64,000 nt of DNA, from positions 9,148,501 through 9,212,500 of the forward strand of contig JAWUZG010000004.1 in the NCBI GenBank assembly GCA_036785705.1, written 5' to 3'. Below, piece by piece: positions 23,412-35,220 of the stretch. The notes beneath the pieces were generated by a model. That model saw nothing but the letters and a program-made list of their open reading frames with translations, did not search any database and was not told the origin of the DNA. Position 1 is the stretch's first letter. Every line of letters starts with the position of its first letter. The DNA comes from Acanthornis magna. Its lineage: Eukaryota; Chordata; Aves; Passeriformes; Acanthizidae. A program made the translations under genes and the position numbers.

Positions 23412-25925
23412 AAAATAGATCAGACTATTTGATATATGTATTTTTCTTTACCAAGGTGCAACCTGGAATCAGTAAAACAGCTTCAGTTTGTGATAAGCTT
23501 GAATCCACAATTGCAATTTTGCTCATTTCAGTGGTTAAAAAGATGAGAAAGTAAGTGCACTTTGAAATCTTTAAACCTTGTGTAATTCTACATTCAATAA
23601 ATAATGTAGATATAAATACAGAAAAATAGATAATTATCCTTCAATTACTGGACTTTTTTTTTGTGTAGGCAATAAACATGGGTCTTATTTAGATAAGAAA
23701 ATATGAGGGAAGTTGGAGGTTTACTTCTGTCTTAGTTCTGTTCCATTTTGTTACTGTTGAAACCAGATAGGAGAACAAATTTCCTCTACGAAAAGCTTTG
23801 AAGGATCTTCTTATTTATAACGTAAATTGACGAGAAATGTTACATGGAGTTTAGTTGGACTAGAGGAGGTAGAATTGTATCTTTTGGATTTATTTCTATC
23901 TGTACAAAGAGTAATCATTTTCACAACAGCTGTGTCAGGTAGATCAATCAATGTAATAATATTTTCTGACTCTCAACCACAAAATTGTGACAAGACATTG
24001 TGTAAATGACCTCTAGTAACAATCTGTTCAGCTTTTCTTACCCACTCAGACAACCAACCTAAGATTTGTCTCACCTAAATTGACTTATCTGAAGTTGGAC
24101 ATTCAGTCTAACGCTGATGTCTAAAATGGCTCCGTGGTCAATAGGAAAAAAAATCCAAGAAACAGAGAGAAACTTGAAGTCAGAAATTAATATCAACATG
24201 AAAAATTAATTATTTTTTTACAGTGAGTCAGAATCTGAATGATTTATTTAGACTAGCTTCCTGCTTATTTTGATTTTTTAACACTGGGTTCTGAACATCA
24301 GGTTTAACCACTCTGTGATCTTAGTATCTCTATTTTATATGTCTTCATGAGTCAAATTTCCCAAATTACATTAAGAATTGGGTAAAGAAACAGAACCTAG
24401 TGTCTTATACATTTTATCATGAGTAAAATTGTCCCCAAACAGCTGACTTATGTTCTCACATTTTATGGTCTATAGCCATACTATTAGTCATTTTGTTATT
24501 TCATTTTTTGACAAACCAGAATAGTGTCAATTTAGGCCTAATTAACAAGGCAAGCCATCTATAGTTTAATTCTCCAATCTTTCCACTTATCAAGATAATG
24601 TATGGAGAGGTAATGTTTTAATGATAACACTTGTCCACATAATAATGTGTTCAGGTACAAGTCAGTAAAAATTCAGCCTATAGAGTGTAGAAAGATGGAG
24701 TCAAAGACCGCAACATTAATTATATCAAATTTATATCTACTGCTATTCAGAAAAAGGAATAAAATTGATAACAGCAGTAAAGGGAAAAGCAACATACATT
24801 TTCAATACATAAAAAAGTCAATATTTCAGAAAAAAAATTTAAAAGAATGGCAGATGATGGAAGTAATTCTATATTATAGTATAAACCAGAATAAAACACA
24901 TACTTTTAAAAGAATATAGACTCCTTTAAAAAATATAGGTCAAGTTTACACCTCTCACAGATTAATTGCCACTCAAACACCCATACTCAGCAAACAGCTA
25001 AATTTCCTAGCCTGTGTTTGACCTATAATTTTCTTAATTGCCTGAAATTTCATTTTTGCTTATGCTCAGAATTGTTCTTGTCTCCTTTTGAGGATGCACA
25101 GCCCTCAACTATCTCCTGATGGAATTGATGAGTTTCCTAAGAAGATCAATGTAGTAGGACTGAAGTTCTGAAACTTTTACTGTGAGAGTGCCTGACAGTT
25201 ACTGACTCACTTATAAAATCCTGTTTCAATTGCTTTGCCTTTAAAACAAAGCTGTCAGAGAAAGGTGATGAGGGGAGACATTGCTCATGTTTTGTATGAC
25301 AGACTCTTGGTTAGAGAAATCACTTGGGAGATTAGAGTTCAGTATCCTTAATCTAAAGGATTTCAAACTAAAATCACTTTTTTTTTCCTCCCCAGGACTA
25401 TGCCCTGATCACCACATAAGCATAAGGGAGGAAAGAAGGAAATAAGAGGGAGAAAAGAAAATTGGAATACCCTTTTCACCTCATGTTGAAGCTCTGTCAC
25501 TGTTTAGTCAAGAAGGAAAGATTCATGAGCCCTGCAAGAGAACAAACACAACTCTTTAGCTTTAGAGCTAAGAAATTCATAGCTAAGGAGAGGCACTGAC
25601 ACTTTTTCAGAATTCTTGATTATTTTCTCTGTCTTGCCATTCTTGTTCCTAAGTCCATGATAGAAAGAGCCCTGTTGTACCTATGCCCACCCATGAAGGC
25701 TCTGTCCCTCATTATCACTGACTCAATGCAGTAGAGTTTCCTGGAAACAGACAGGGATGCTGCAAGTTATTCCACGATTGTACTGGCAACATCTAGTGCA
25801 CCGCTAGTGCAGAGAGAACTGAAATCCACTGCTCTTCAGACATAAAAAGGATCCCTCATTCAGCAACCACAAAGCAGCTCGGCGAATCGTATGAGAACTT
25901 GTTACTTTTCCACAGATGTCCTCAA
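23412..25925. other. AT-rich unique sequence, no gene seen
   Basis: Only short Lys/Asn/Ile-rich frames occur. No repeat family, RNA gene or exon is recognised. Confidence 0.6.
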
Positions 25926-25948
25926 TTTTTTTTTTTTTTTTTTTTTTT
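25926..25948. repeat. Poly(T) run, 23 bp
   Basis: Pure homopolymer. The minus-strand frame crossing it (25804-26058) gains a poly-lysine stretch from it and is not a gene. Confidence 0.97.
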
Positions 25949-28900
25949 AAGAGGAGTAAAGTGAAACAATGGGAATGTGTTATTGGCTCCAGCAATGTGT
26001 ATTTAATGTCTTTTCGCCTTCCCATCGCTGTTGTAACCAGATGTAGATATTCTACCAAAATAATCTAAAAGAGTCAAGGTTTACCTCCCAAGAAATTTTC
26101 TCTCATTCTTACTTATTTAATTATATTTTCATTTATTTATTATAGGTCCTGTATCCGCACCCCACTGATTTTTCATGTTTTCTTTAGTGCAAAAGTGAGT
26201 ATATGGTACAGCTCATTACGAAAGTACCAAAGGCAGAGTATGTAGAATATAGCAAATGCAAGGTAGGAGTCCACACTCTCAAGCAATTAAAAGTTTAGGG
26301 TAGGTCTTTGCAAATGCCACACAAGCTGGTGTCTTCCAACAGATAATGACCCAAAACATGTCAGCAATACTGCCAGAGGGAAACAACAGATAGTTAAAAT
26401 GGAAGTCACATTCTTGGACAAATCAGTATTTGGATATCAAATGGGCAAATGTTGAAACACTAACTGGATAGGGCTCTCAGGTTAACTCTGAATCAGATTC
26501 TCTCTTACCAGTCATTTTATTCAATGTGAATGAACTTAAAGGGTTAGAAAAAATAAAATTTTCTTTGATAACTTCTTTTGCCCACTCTGTTTTAGCGTAA
26601 ACAATTCTTGAAGATGAAATTTAGGGGAGAATTCATTAAGTAAAGTGAATAATCCTGAGTATTGCAGTTGCAGGGATTCCCTGATGCTGCAGCCCAACAT
26701 ATTCAAATTTAGTTTGTTTAACACAGCATATGAAGAATTAGCAATGACAGTGGCTCCATTTATTAAAATTATGTTGATCTTTAAAAGACCTTTTAAAAAC
26801 TCCAAAACAACCAGATGCCCATTTCCTACACTTCATATTGTGTTATAATACCTTAGGATTTAAATGTGTGTCTCTTTATCCTTTCAGAAGCAGACACTGG
26901 TACAATATTTCTTTTCAACCATTGACTTGTGTTAGTCTTTCAGATATGCAGAATACCATTCAGGTAATTCACCAGTCTAGATGAAAAAAGGGTGTTTTGT
27001 GAGCTCCTGGGGGTCATCTGAGCTCCCACTGTTTTTACAAAGAGCAATAGGAAAGAAGAATTAGTCTTAAAAAAGGAAGAGCAACTGACTAGCACTCATT
27101 GAGTCTCCTGGTCTGCAATGATATCAAAGTTGTTTATCTGGATATCAAGTGAATGCCAGAATAACATTTGGATTTGGATTTTGAACAAACCAAAATATAA
27201 GGGTTTAGTTAATATTTTTATAGAGAACATGGCTGACTGTTGAGTTTGGATACAGTTCTGAATAGAAACTGAAATGTATTTGTGGTGATCTCAAAGGGTT
27301 TAGCAATGGCTTCTCCTGATGACAAATGAATGACATCCTGATGTCTTCATGGATGACCAATCCCTGCAGTATGTAGTTCATGACTTTTTCTACAGAAGGT
27401 TCTTTTCCCGAGATTACTTTTGAGAGAATTACATAATATCCAATGTCTTCAAATCAAGAGTTACTCCTCCCTGCAGTGAATTTGAACATTCCAAGGTACA
27501 AGTTCTTTGAAATTAAAATGAAGCATCATCCTTCCCATCCTCTCTGTTTACCTCTCTGCTTTGGGCACAGTCATGTACTCAAACATTACCCTTCATACTG
27601 TCCCAAAAAATTAAATAGAAATGCAGTTTCTGGAGCTCATCAATGACTTAAGGACTGAACTTCATCTTTGTGTTTGTGAAGATCTCTTAGGCTTAGAGAA
27701 TGGAATTGTGGAGGAGGAAACATTTAGGAAGTCAGAATTTGCAAAACCAGTTAATGTTTAAGAAAAGCTGAAGATATATTATTAAGCAATTCACAGTGTT
27801 TACATTTATAGTTATAAATCAAACTGTGCCAAGGAACATAAATTATGATACAGATGGAAACATGGTTATCTGTACTAACGTATTTAGAGTGATCCTTGTC
27901 ACAGTTTTGATCAGGCCAAGATAACTTTCTGGATGAACAGTTGAGGACAATTCAGAACTTAGAACAAGCCATGGACTATTCCCAAAGGTCCATATCTGTT
28001 CCCAGATGTGGGGCAGGGTAGGTAAATAACAGACAGGAACATGATGTGCTGGTTGGTCTCAAGTTCAGGGAACAGTCTCTAGACCATTTTATTTATTTAT
28101 TATTTTAGTCATAGACAAATACTCTAGAGCATCCTCAAAATAACTTTTTCTCCATAGATTGCTCTGTTCCCAGAATTCTAATTTCCTTTGGTGATTAAAA
28201 TGTTAGGAAAAGAATTCTTTTACTTTAATTTAATCTACTGAAAAGTTGTTCATGGAGAATGCCTGCTGTTTTCCCATGCATGTATTTATACTCTCAGTTT
28301 ATTGTTGAATAGATGATCAAAACACAAGAATGTCAATTTCAAGGTAACTTCAAAAAACTCCTATTTGGTTTAATTCTTATTTGAAGCCAAAATAAATATT
28401 CTCATTACAGAACAGACATAGTTTGATCTAGAAAAATAAGACACCATGTTTCAATATGATCTGATGGGAAGCTGCCTTTGATCACTTAAATGCAAAATTA
28501 CATACATATACTCTATTTCAGCTCCTATGACCCACCAAAGGATGAAGCTACTGCACTAAAATCACTACAAATAATAATTAATTATTAAAGAAATAATTTC
28601 AATATTTACTTATAACGTCAAATTTTTAATTACATTTCAAAATATTCGGGAGCAATAACATGTTATTTCGGTTTCTAAAACACTGTTATAAGAGAGAAAA
28701 AAATTTGTATAATTGCAAGCAATAAAATCTTTTTCTAACAGAAACATTTTGCAAAATTTCCTATTAGATCATCTTTATAGTTGTATGAAAAGACAGCTTT
28801 ATAATGCTAATGTTTATTCACAGAGTATATGCACAACAAAGAGTAGCTATGCATGTATCTTCTTAACAAAGATCTTAAGCTGTCCTAAGTGTTTTGTCTC

Positions 28901-29135
28901 ACCTGTTAAAAGGTCAGTTTTAGCTTAACCATTTTATTTGTTGTCACAGTTTTGGAATGTAGACTTATATTAGAAGCTGACCTAAGTACTTCAAGGTTGT
29001 TTCATATCTGGTAGTACAGTGTTAATAATAATTTTCACTAATAACATCAGAGCTGTAAGCTTATATGAAAGTAAAGTCTAGGTCTGCTGGCCACAAACCA
29101 TACAAATAACGTTGAAGGCCTTTAAGGTCTGTTAA
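25949..29135. other. AT-rich unique sequence, no gene seen
   Basis: A minus-strand frame of 89 codons at 26536-26805 and a plus-strand frame at 27443-27646 have no recognisable motifs. A TTTA-type run lies near 28089-28106. Confidence 0.55.
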
Positions 29136-29241
29136 ATTGATGGGGGGGGATTGTGGCATTTTGTGGTTTGGGTTTCTTTGGTTAGGGTTTTTTTTGTTTG
29201 CTTGGTTGGTTGGTTGGTGGTTGATTAGTGTTGGGGTTTTC
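29136..29241. repeat. G/T-rich low-complexity tract
   Basis: The plus strand consists almost only of G and T, with GGTTGGTTGGTTGGT near 29202-29218 and several GGG runs. The open frame through it (Gly/Trp/Phe/Leu-rich) is a composition artefact. Confidence 0.9.
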
Positions 29242-30875
29242 TTCTGTTCAAACTTTGAAGAGAACAGATTTAATCATATATATTCTTCATTTGTTTTTCA
29301 ATCACTTTTCTTTCTCCTAAGTTTAAACCAAAACCTGATTTTATGCTTATTAACAAACATATAAATGTTCTTCATTTAAAGATTCTAGAAGATTTAGTTA
29401 AATAGCTCCACTTTCAGTGGAGACCTTTTAAGGAATATTTTCCAGTATGCCTATATTCTCGTGTTATATGAATCATCTACTATTTACTTAACAGTAAATT
29501 ATCTACACGCTTTTTTTTTTTTTTCAGATGGAAGTCCTTCTTACTGTCAAACACTTAGTTGAAAACTGACCAAAACCTGAAGGTCACATGAATAGTTGAT
29601 TTTGAAGTCAACTAATGAATATTAAGTACACTGTGAGACAGAGCATTAGTGGCTGTAAGCAATATTGAGTAAGAGGAAAGGTTAACATTTTAGAAATTGC
29701 AAAATTCAATGTATGCAGAGTATTAAGAATGGAAGAAGTTTAAGAATGTGAGGAGAGCTGTATGTGCTTTGCTTTGAACACATAAAAATTAAGACATATA
29801 AAATTTGATCATGAGATATCAGTCTTCATAATAATGAAAGAAATTATAGGAAAATAAAACATGTCTTCAGGTCAATTTTTTTCCAGTTAATGACTTAATA
29901 TACAGATTTAAGAATAGGTACTAATTCCATGCTCAAAAGTAAATCTTCTGTCTAAGTATTGACATTCTCATGTGAACTAATGGTTTGATTCCGTGAATCC
30001 ATTACCATGTCAAGACACATCCCATTGTGTTTTCGCCTCCTTTTCCAGTGTTTCGCAGATCTGCTACAGGTCCTACACAGTTTCTGTCAATCAAACATGA
30101 ATGTCACAGATAAAGGAGGCTATCTCATATGGCACTGGACACCTTTTATTAGGATGACTCAAACCAAGTATCCGAAGAGTCTAATAGGAACTTTGTAAGC
30201 CATGATCACTGCCACATGTAAGGTCTAGTGAAACTGTGCTGCCTGTAATACAGAAATTAATCCACATCACAAAAATATATTCCACTGTTAAACATTGACT
30301 AGAATTAAATTAAATTCAAAAGGTTTACACTGTATCCACAGAGAAAAGTTATACCTGTTATGCATTCCTATTTTCATAGATAAAGATTTAATGAACTTAA
30401 ACATGTTTTCTGTTGTGTTGAACAGAAAATAGAGCACTAATAACAGAAATATATGGAAGAAAATTTATGAAAGTCATGATCCAAAGAAGTTCAATGCTAT
30501 ATTGTGAAAAGTGGCACACAAAAATAGTACAAGAGAATCTGGAAGACTGGTTATTGCTGTTCAGTGCCAACAGAACATGGACACAAAATCCCAATAATTA
30601 AAATTGTGTAAATGACCTTTTTCTATATGGTTGCTGAAAAAAGAAAAGGATTTAGTATCCCTCATAACCCTCATAAAGCTGTAGATATTTAGTAGCTCTG
30701 GAGCTGTAAAAAGTCCAGCACAATATTGAGAATCAAAGGAAAGACCTCAGGGAAGAAAACAGATGGAGATGTATGAAAGGTATGGAGATGTATGAAAAGC
30801 TAAGTCCAAGGTCAAGAGTCAGTAGCAGGAACAGAGAATTAAAAATTGATCAGGAGCTAAAGGGAAGAGCTAAAA
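29242..30875. other. AT-rich unique sequence, no gene seen
   Basis: A poly(T) run lies near 29511-29524. The 16-mer ATGGAGATGTATGAAA occurs twice, at 30762-30777 and 30782-30797. Confidence 0.6.
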
Positions 30876-30880
30876 GGGAC
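30876..30880. repeat. Target-site duplication, left copy (GGGAC)
   Basis: GGGAC immediately precedes the TGTC start of the solo LTR and is repeated exactly at 31840-31844, immediately after its AACA end. A 5-bp duplication is what retroviral integrases of the ERVL type and some others leave. Confidence 0.85.
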
Positions 30881-31839
30881 TGTCTTCGTTTGATAGACAG
30901 GTGTCTGCTTAGGAAGGTGGGAACCTTCCTTAGAACAGAGAATGTGAATCCCCTTCCCTCCGAATTATTATAACTTTAGAATCAAGGGCTCTCAGGCAAA
31001 GGTATGGGAAAAGGAATAAGAGTTGTTTTTTTTACTAGTATCTATACTGAGGTAAACAATCAGTAACAAAAAAACAGTAAACAAGGTAAAAAAACAGTAA
31101 ACAAAACCAAAAAAACTCGGTGGCAAATGTCCCTGGACTGTCAGGCACTTTCCCGGTTGGTGCAGTCACGGTCACGGCCAGCAGGGGCGCTGTTGGGCTC
31201 CTAGACCAGCAGGGCAGGTGCGATGACTCCCGGGAAGCTGCAGATGGCGCTGTGGCGCGAGGTTGGATCTGTGTCACGCGCGTGATGGCAGACAGGCTGG
31301 AGCAGGGTGGAGCGCAGATGGACGGGGGGCGCAGCAGAGAGCCCAGAGCCGGGAGATGGAGCGGCCGGGTCAGCCCACCCGGGCCAGCCAGCAGAGGAGG
31401 CGGCAGGAAACTCCGCAGTTGGGGCAGGCAGGGTGGGGGGGCGGCAGCAGGCAGGGCGCGGGGTGGTGGCAGGCGGGGGTCCCGTTCCGCTGCAGTGCAG
31501 CTGGGAGATGCACCCTCCCGGAGGGGAAGAGATGATTGGAGTCCCGTGCCCCGAGAACTCACCCACCAGGTAGAGAAAAACTAGTGCAAAGCCGGGCTTT
31601 TCTTTTCCTGCAGTCGCAGCCAAAAAAACGGAGAGCCATTCCTTCCACTGCTGTCTCCTCCGAGAGTTGTGAGCGAGTCCGTGTGTCGTTATCAAGTCTT
31701 GCCATCTCTTGTTCCCGTGCCCGCCCAGCCAAAAATTCTTTGTCTCTTTTGTGAGAGTAAAATGTCCTCTAAGTACCGATCGTTACTTGCCTAGCAACAG
31801 AATGGGAAAAATTCCACTTCCCCCCCCCAACCTCCAACA
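30881..31839. mobile_element. Solo LTR, CpG-rich, 959 bp, with 5-bp target duplications
   Basis: It starts TGTCTTCGTTTGATAGACAG and ends ...CCTCCAACA, so both ends are TGT...ACA-like and it is bounded by perfect GGGAC duplications. No internal retroviral sequence lies within it, which marks a solo LTR left by LTR-LTR recombination. The first 150 bp (GACAGGTGTCTGC..., CCTCCGAATTATTATAA, GGGCTCTCAGGCAAAGGTAT) match an LTR type I associate with songbird genomes. The core at about 31120-31600 is strongly GC- and CpG-rich in contrast to the AT-rich surroundings. Open frames of up to 175 codons on both strands of this core reflect its GC content and are not genes. Transcriptional orientation is not settled: I found no AATAAA near either end. 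Confidence 0.88.
31068..31104. repeat. 17-bp direct repeat inside the solo LTR
   Basis: AAAAAAACAGTAAACAA occurs at 31068-31084 and again at 31088-31104, with a period of 20 bp. Confidence 0.9.
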
Positions 31840-31844
31840 GGGAC
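31840..31844. repeat. Target-site duplication, right copy (GGGAC)
   Basis: Exact match to 30876-30880 on the other side of the LTR. Confidence 0.85.
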
Positions 31845-32059
31845 CTAGATGCTAAAGTCATGTGAGTGTTAGACATCAGGACAGAAGCAGAGGAACAGAT
31901 ATAAATATGTGTTCTAGCATACAATTACATCTTAACCACTGTAATGGCTGTCAAACATTATCCCCAACAAATATAAACAGTTTTAAAAAAGTCAGTTTGT
32001 CCTATTAGAGGGAATTGATATGAAAGTTTTGAAAAGCAGAATAAGAACCAATTATATTT

Positions 32060-32998
32060 ATATTGGAAAAGTCCTCTAAGATTTTTGAGTCCAACCCAGG
32101 ACCTAACACCACCATGTCCACTAGACCATGGCACTAAGTGCCTCATCCAGTCTTTCCTTAAACACTTCCAGGGAAGGTGACTCCACCCCCTCCCTGGGCA
32201 GTTCATTTCAATCTATTATCACCCTTTCTGTGAAAAACTTCTTCCGACTGTCCAGCCTATCCCCTGACGCAATTTAAGACTGTGTCCTCTTGTCCTGTCA
32301 TTAGTTGCATGAGAGAAGAGACCAAACTCAACCTGGCTACAACTTCCTTTTAGGCAGTTGTAGAAAGTGATAAGGTCTCCCCTGAGCCTCCTTTTCTCCA
32401 GGGCTAAACAACTCCAGCCCCTTCAGCCACTCCCTATAAAGCCTGTGCTCCACACCTTCACCAGGTCCTTTGCCCCTCTCTGGACTCACTTCAGCACCTC
32501 AGTTTCCTGCCTGAATTGGGGCATCCAAAACTGGACACAACACTCGAGCTGTGGCCTCACCAGTGCCGAATGCAGGGGGGCAATCCCTGCCCTGGTCCTG
32601 CTGGCCACACTATTGCTGATCCAGGCCAGGGTGACATTGGCCTTCTTGGCCAGCTGGGCACACTGATGGCTCATGTTCAACCAACTGTTAACCTGCACCC
32701 CCAGGTCATTTTCTGCTGGACAGCTTTCCAGACACTCTGCCCCCAGCCTGTAGAACTGCACAGGGATATTCTGGCCAAAGTGCAGGACCTGGCATTAGAT
32801 CTTGTTGAGCCTCATACCATTAGTCTCAGCCCATTGATTCAACCTGTGCAGACCCCTCTGCAGAGCCTTTCTATCCTCCAGCAGATTGACCTACCCACCC
32901 AATTCAGTGTTTTCTGCAAGTTTACTAAGGGTAGACTTGATCCCCTCATCCAGATCATGAATAAAGATATTAAACAGGACTGGGAGCAGTAATGATCC
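32060..32998 (-). mobile_element. CR1 LINE, minus strand, RT end + ORF2 C-terminus + 3' UTR
   Basis: The 3' end is at about 32060 (plus-strand TTTGAGTCCAACCCAGGACC) and the 5'-truncated edge near 32998. Read on the minus strand, the upstream part encodes the end of the LINE reverse transcriptase ([20 protein letters not shown] near 32907-32966). Next comes the CR1 ORF2 C-terminal region, open from 32761 to 32486, with ENDLGVQVNSWLN and ASRTRAGIAPLHSALVRPQL. A stop falls in the readable frame just before (near 32878), so it is not functional. The remainder down to 32060 is 3' UTR. It is the only copy in the window that still contains RT sequence. Confidence 0.93.
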
Positions 32999-34878
32999 CC
33001 TCATCTCTACAAACGTATGAATATTTTCTCAGACGTGGATTATGGCCTTTCTCCATACCTGACACATACGCTGAATAGAGTAAAATAGTTTGAAAGCATA
33101 TATTACTGTAGATACTACTATGTTATACAACATTTATTTTGTATTTATGTAATAGCTGGATCCTAAAGCAAGATCATTTCAAACTGGAAATTCAAGCATG
33201 TGCAGTAGGACAGTAAATAAAGAATAATTTAATTTCTCATAATCGTAAGTCCTTCACTAACCTGATCTGAAAGAGGTATACCAAACATGACAACTAGGTC
33301 ACATGACAGAGAACAGATAGAAGACAATAGGACAAACAGTCCATTGAATAATAAAAGGCTAATGCATGTAAGAATATACAATCAGAAGCACTGTTGTTAA
33401 GAAAATGTAATTTAACTATATAGGAAGAAAGATTAAAATAATGGTTGCATCATTGTAAAGAGGAGTTCCTTAGCAAAAAATGTCAAGACTGAACTTTTTC
33501 ATTAAAATTACGAAATAACCAACAAGAAAATAACTGAGAATTGATATTGAAGAAAAAGACCCGGGAAGAGAGTATAATTTCCCAGAAATGTACAAGTTTC
33601 CAGTCATGTTTAGACTGTGCTTATTCTGTTTTTTAAAGCTACTGGTAGATTCTTTGTTTAATGATTTAGGTATTATCTCATTCGCTTGGGGAAGGAAAGA
33701 GGCTTTTCATTCATATTTATACCTTTAGAGGGTACTTCAGCTCTTGAATCTAGATTAAGCTGGTTTCTAAATAATGAGTTTGGGAATCTTGCAATAGCAG
33801 AAATCAACTCTTTTTGTTGTATGGTATATATATATATACCCAGCACTGAGGGTGTCAGCTGCTGGGAATCCCATTTTTTCTCTTCTACAAATATCACCCT
33901 TTAGATGGTTACCTCATTATTCTGAAATTCATTCTTGGAGTGAGGTTTCTAAGTCTTAGGCAATGCAATCCTATGAATCATAACACTTAAGGGGATTTGT
34001 TGAATGTCTGCTTTAGAGATACACTGTTAACATTTGTCTTTGATAACTCACAAAAAATGGATGAAGTCTTCAAGACTAAGAACAAAAAACAAAACGAAAA
34101 GACAGAGTGCCTGTCTTAAAATGGCAAAGAATGGGGAAATAAGTGAGAACAGAAAAGACATTGACCAGCTGGTCTACTTGATTTTGCAGAAAAGTACCAT
34201 AAAAATAGTAAATAAAATGTTTGTAACTACACCAAAGATAGCAAGGAGAAAAATGACAACAACATGCTAAGAACAACTTCTCTCAGTTATCTTTTTTAAC
34301 ATTTTTCTTAACTATGACAAGGTAGCAAACCTTGTAGATAAAGGAGAAGTTGTAGATTTTCCATATCTTGATTTTGCAAAGGCTTTTTATGTGTTGCTAT
34401 TATTAATGAGCCTTGCCAAATAGCTAGGATATATCAGGTTTTTCAGGATTCTACTAAGTAGTCAATGCTACTTATTAATAATGATTTGGACAATGCAATA
34501 GGAAGACAGGATTAGAAATGAAAATTACCCTAACCAGTTGGAAAAGCAGCATGATAAAATAACATGACATCTTTTAAGACCGTCTTACGTCCTATAATTA
34601 AGTAGAAATAACAATCCCCACATATACAGTTTAGGAAGTAACAGATTACGTGGCAGTTACAGCAAAAGGTCTGGGAATTTTAATGATTTAGCAATGTTGC
34701 ACATAGTGAAATAAGGAAAATATTCTAATGGATATAATTAAAATTTTATCTATAACTTTGTAAGACCTCAATACCAGTGGAAAAAAGTAACCATTTGAAA
34801 TGTTCTGGTAGAAATTGTTTGGCTTTTTGGTCCACTGAAAAAGAATGATAGTCTTCCTGTCTTATAGTCACTAAAGCC
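32999..34878. other. AT-rich unique sequence, no gene seen
   Basis: Frames open on both strands at about 33673-33904 and 34034-34276 have no motifs; a short TA run lies at 33826-33838. Confidence 0.55.
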
Positions 34879-35220
34879 ATGGGAAAGATAATAGAGATTA
34901 TTTCAAATGGCTCTAAACACTTATATTTAAGAAACTTGAATCAATGCCCAGCCATTGACATACAAGCTACATGTTTACATGTAGTCAAGGGAGATGCAGC
35001 CAATATGGACAGGGGATTCTGTAGGAAATTGGTTCTTTTAGGTAAGGATAGGTTTGAGTTATCACATGTGGTGCCCCAAGGGCTTGAGATATCTAAATGG
35101 GTAGGGCAGATTTTATACAAGGACTTGGAGAAGACTTTTGCCGTCCTGAAATCACAGTGCTGGATCAGAAAGAGTGCCCCAGGACACTTCAAATTAATGA
35201 ACACCTGTGTAATTCTTTAG
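34879..35220 (+). other. 113-codon open frame, unidentified
   Basis: It starts with ATG at 34879 and ends with TAG at 35218-35220. A splice-acceptor-like CTTCCTGTCTTATAG ends at 34867, shortly before the ATG. The predicted peptide has mixed composition with four Cys and a segment VVPQGLEISKWVGQILYKDL. There is no recognised domain, no signal peptide and no membrane segment. An 87-codon frame is open on the opposite strand in the same place, which lowers the weight of openness as evidence. It is most likely chance. Confidence 0.12.

Noticed and set aside
31035..31695. Open frames of 88 to 175 codons on both strands
   Set aside because: They overlap each other in several frames within the GC-rich core of a solo LTR, have Pro/Ala/Gly/Arg-rich composition and no motifs; few stops are expected in GC-rich DNA.
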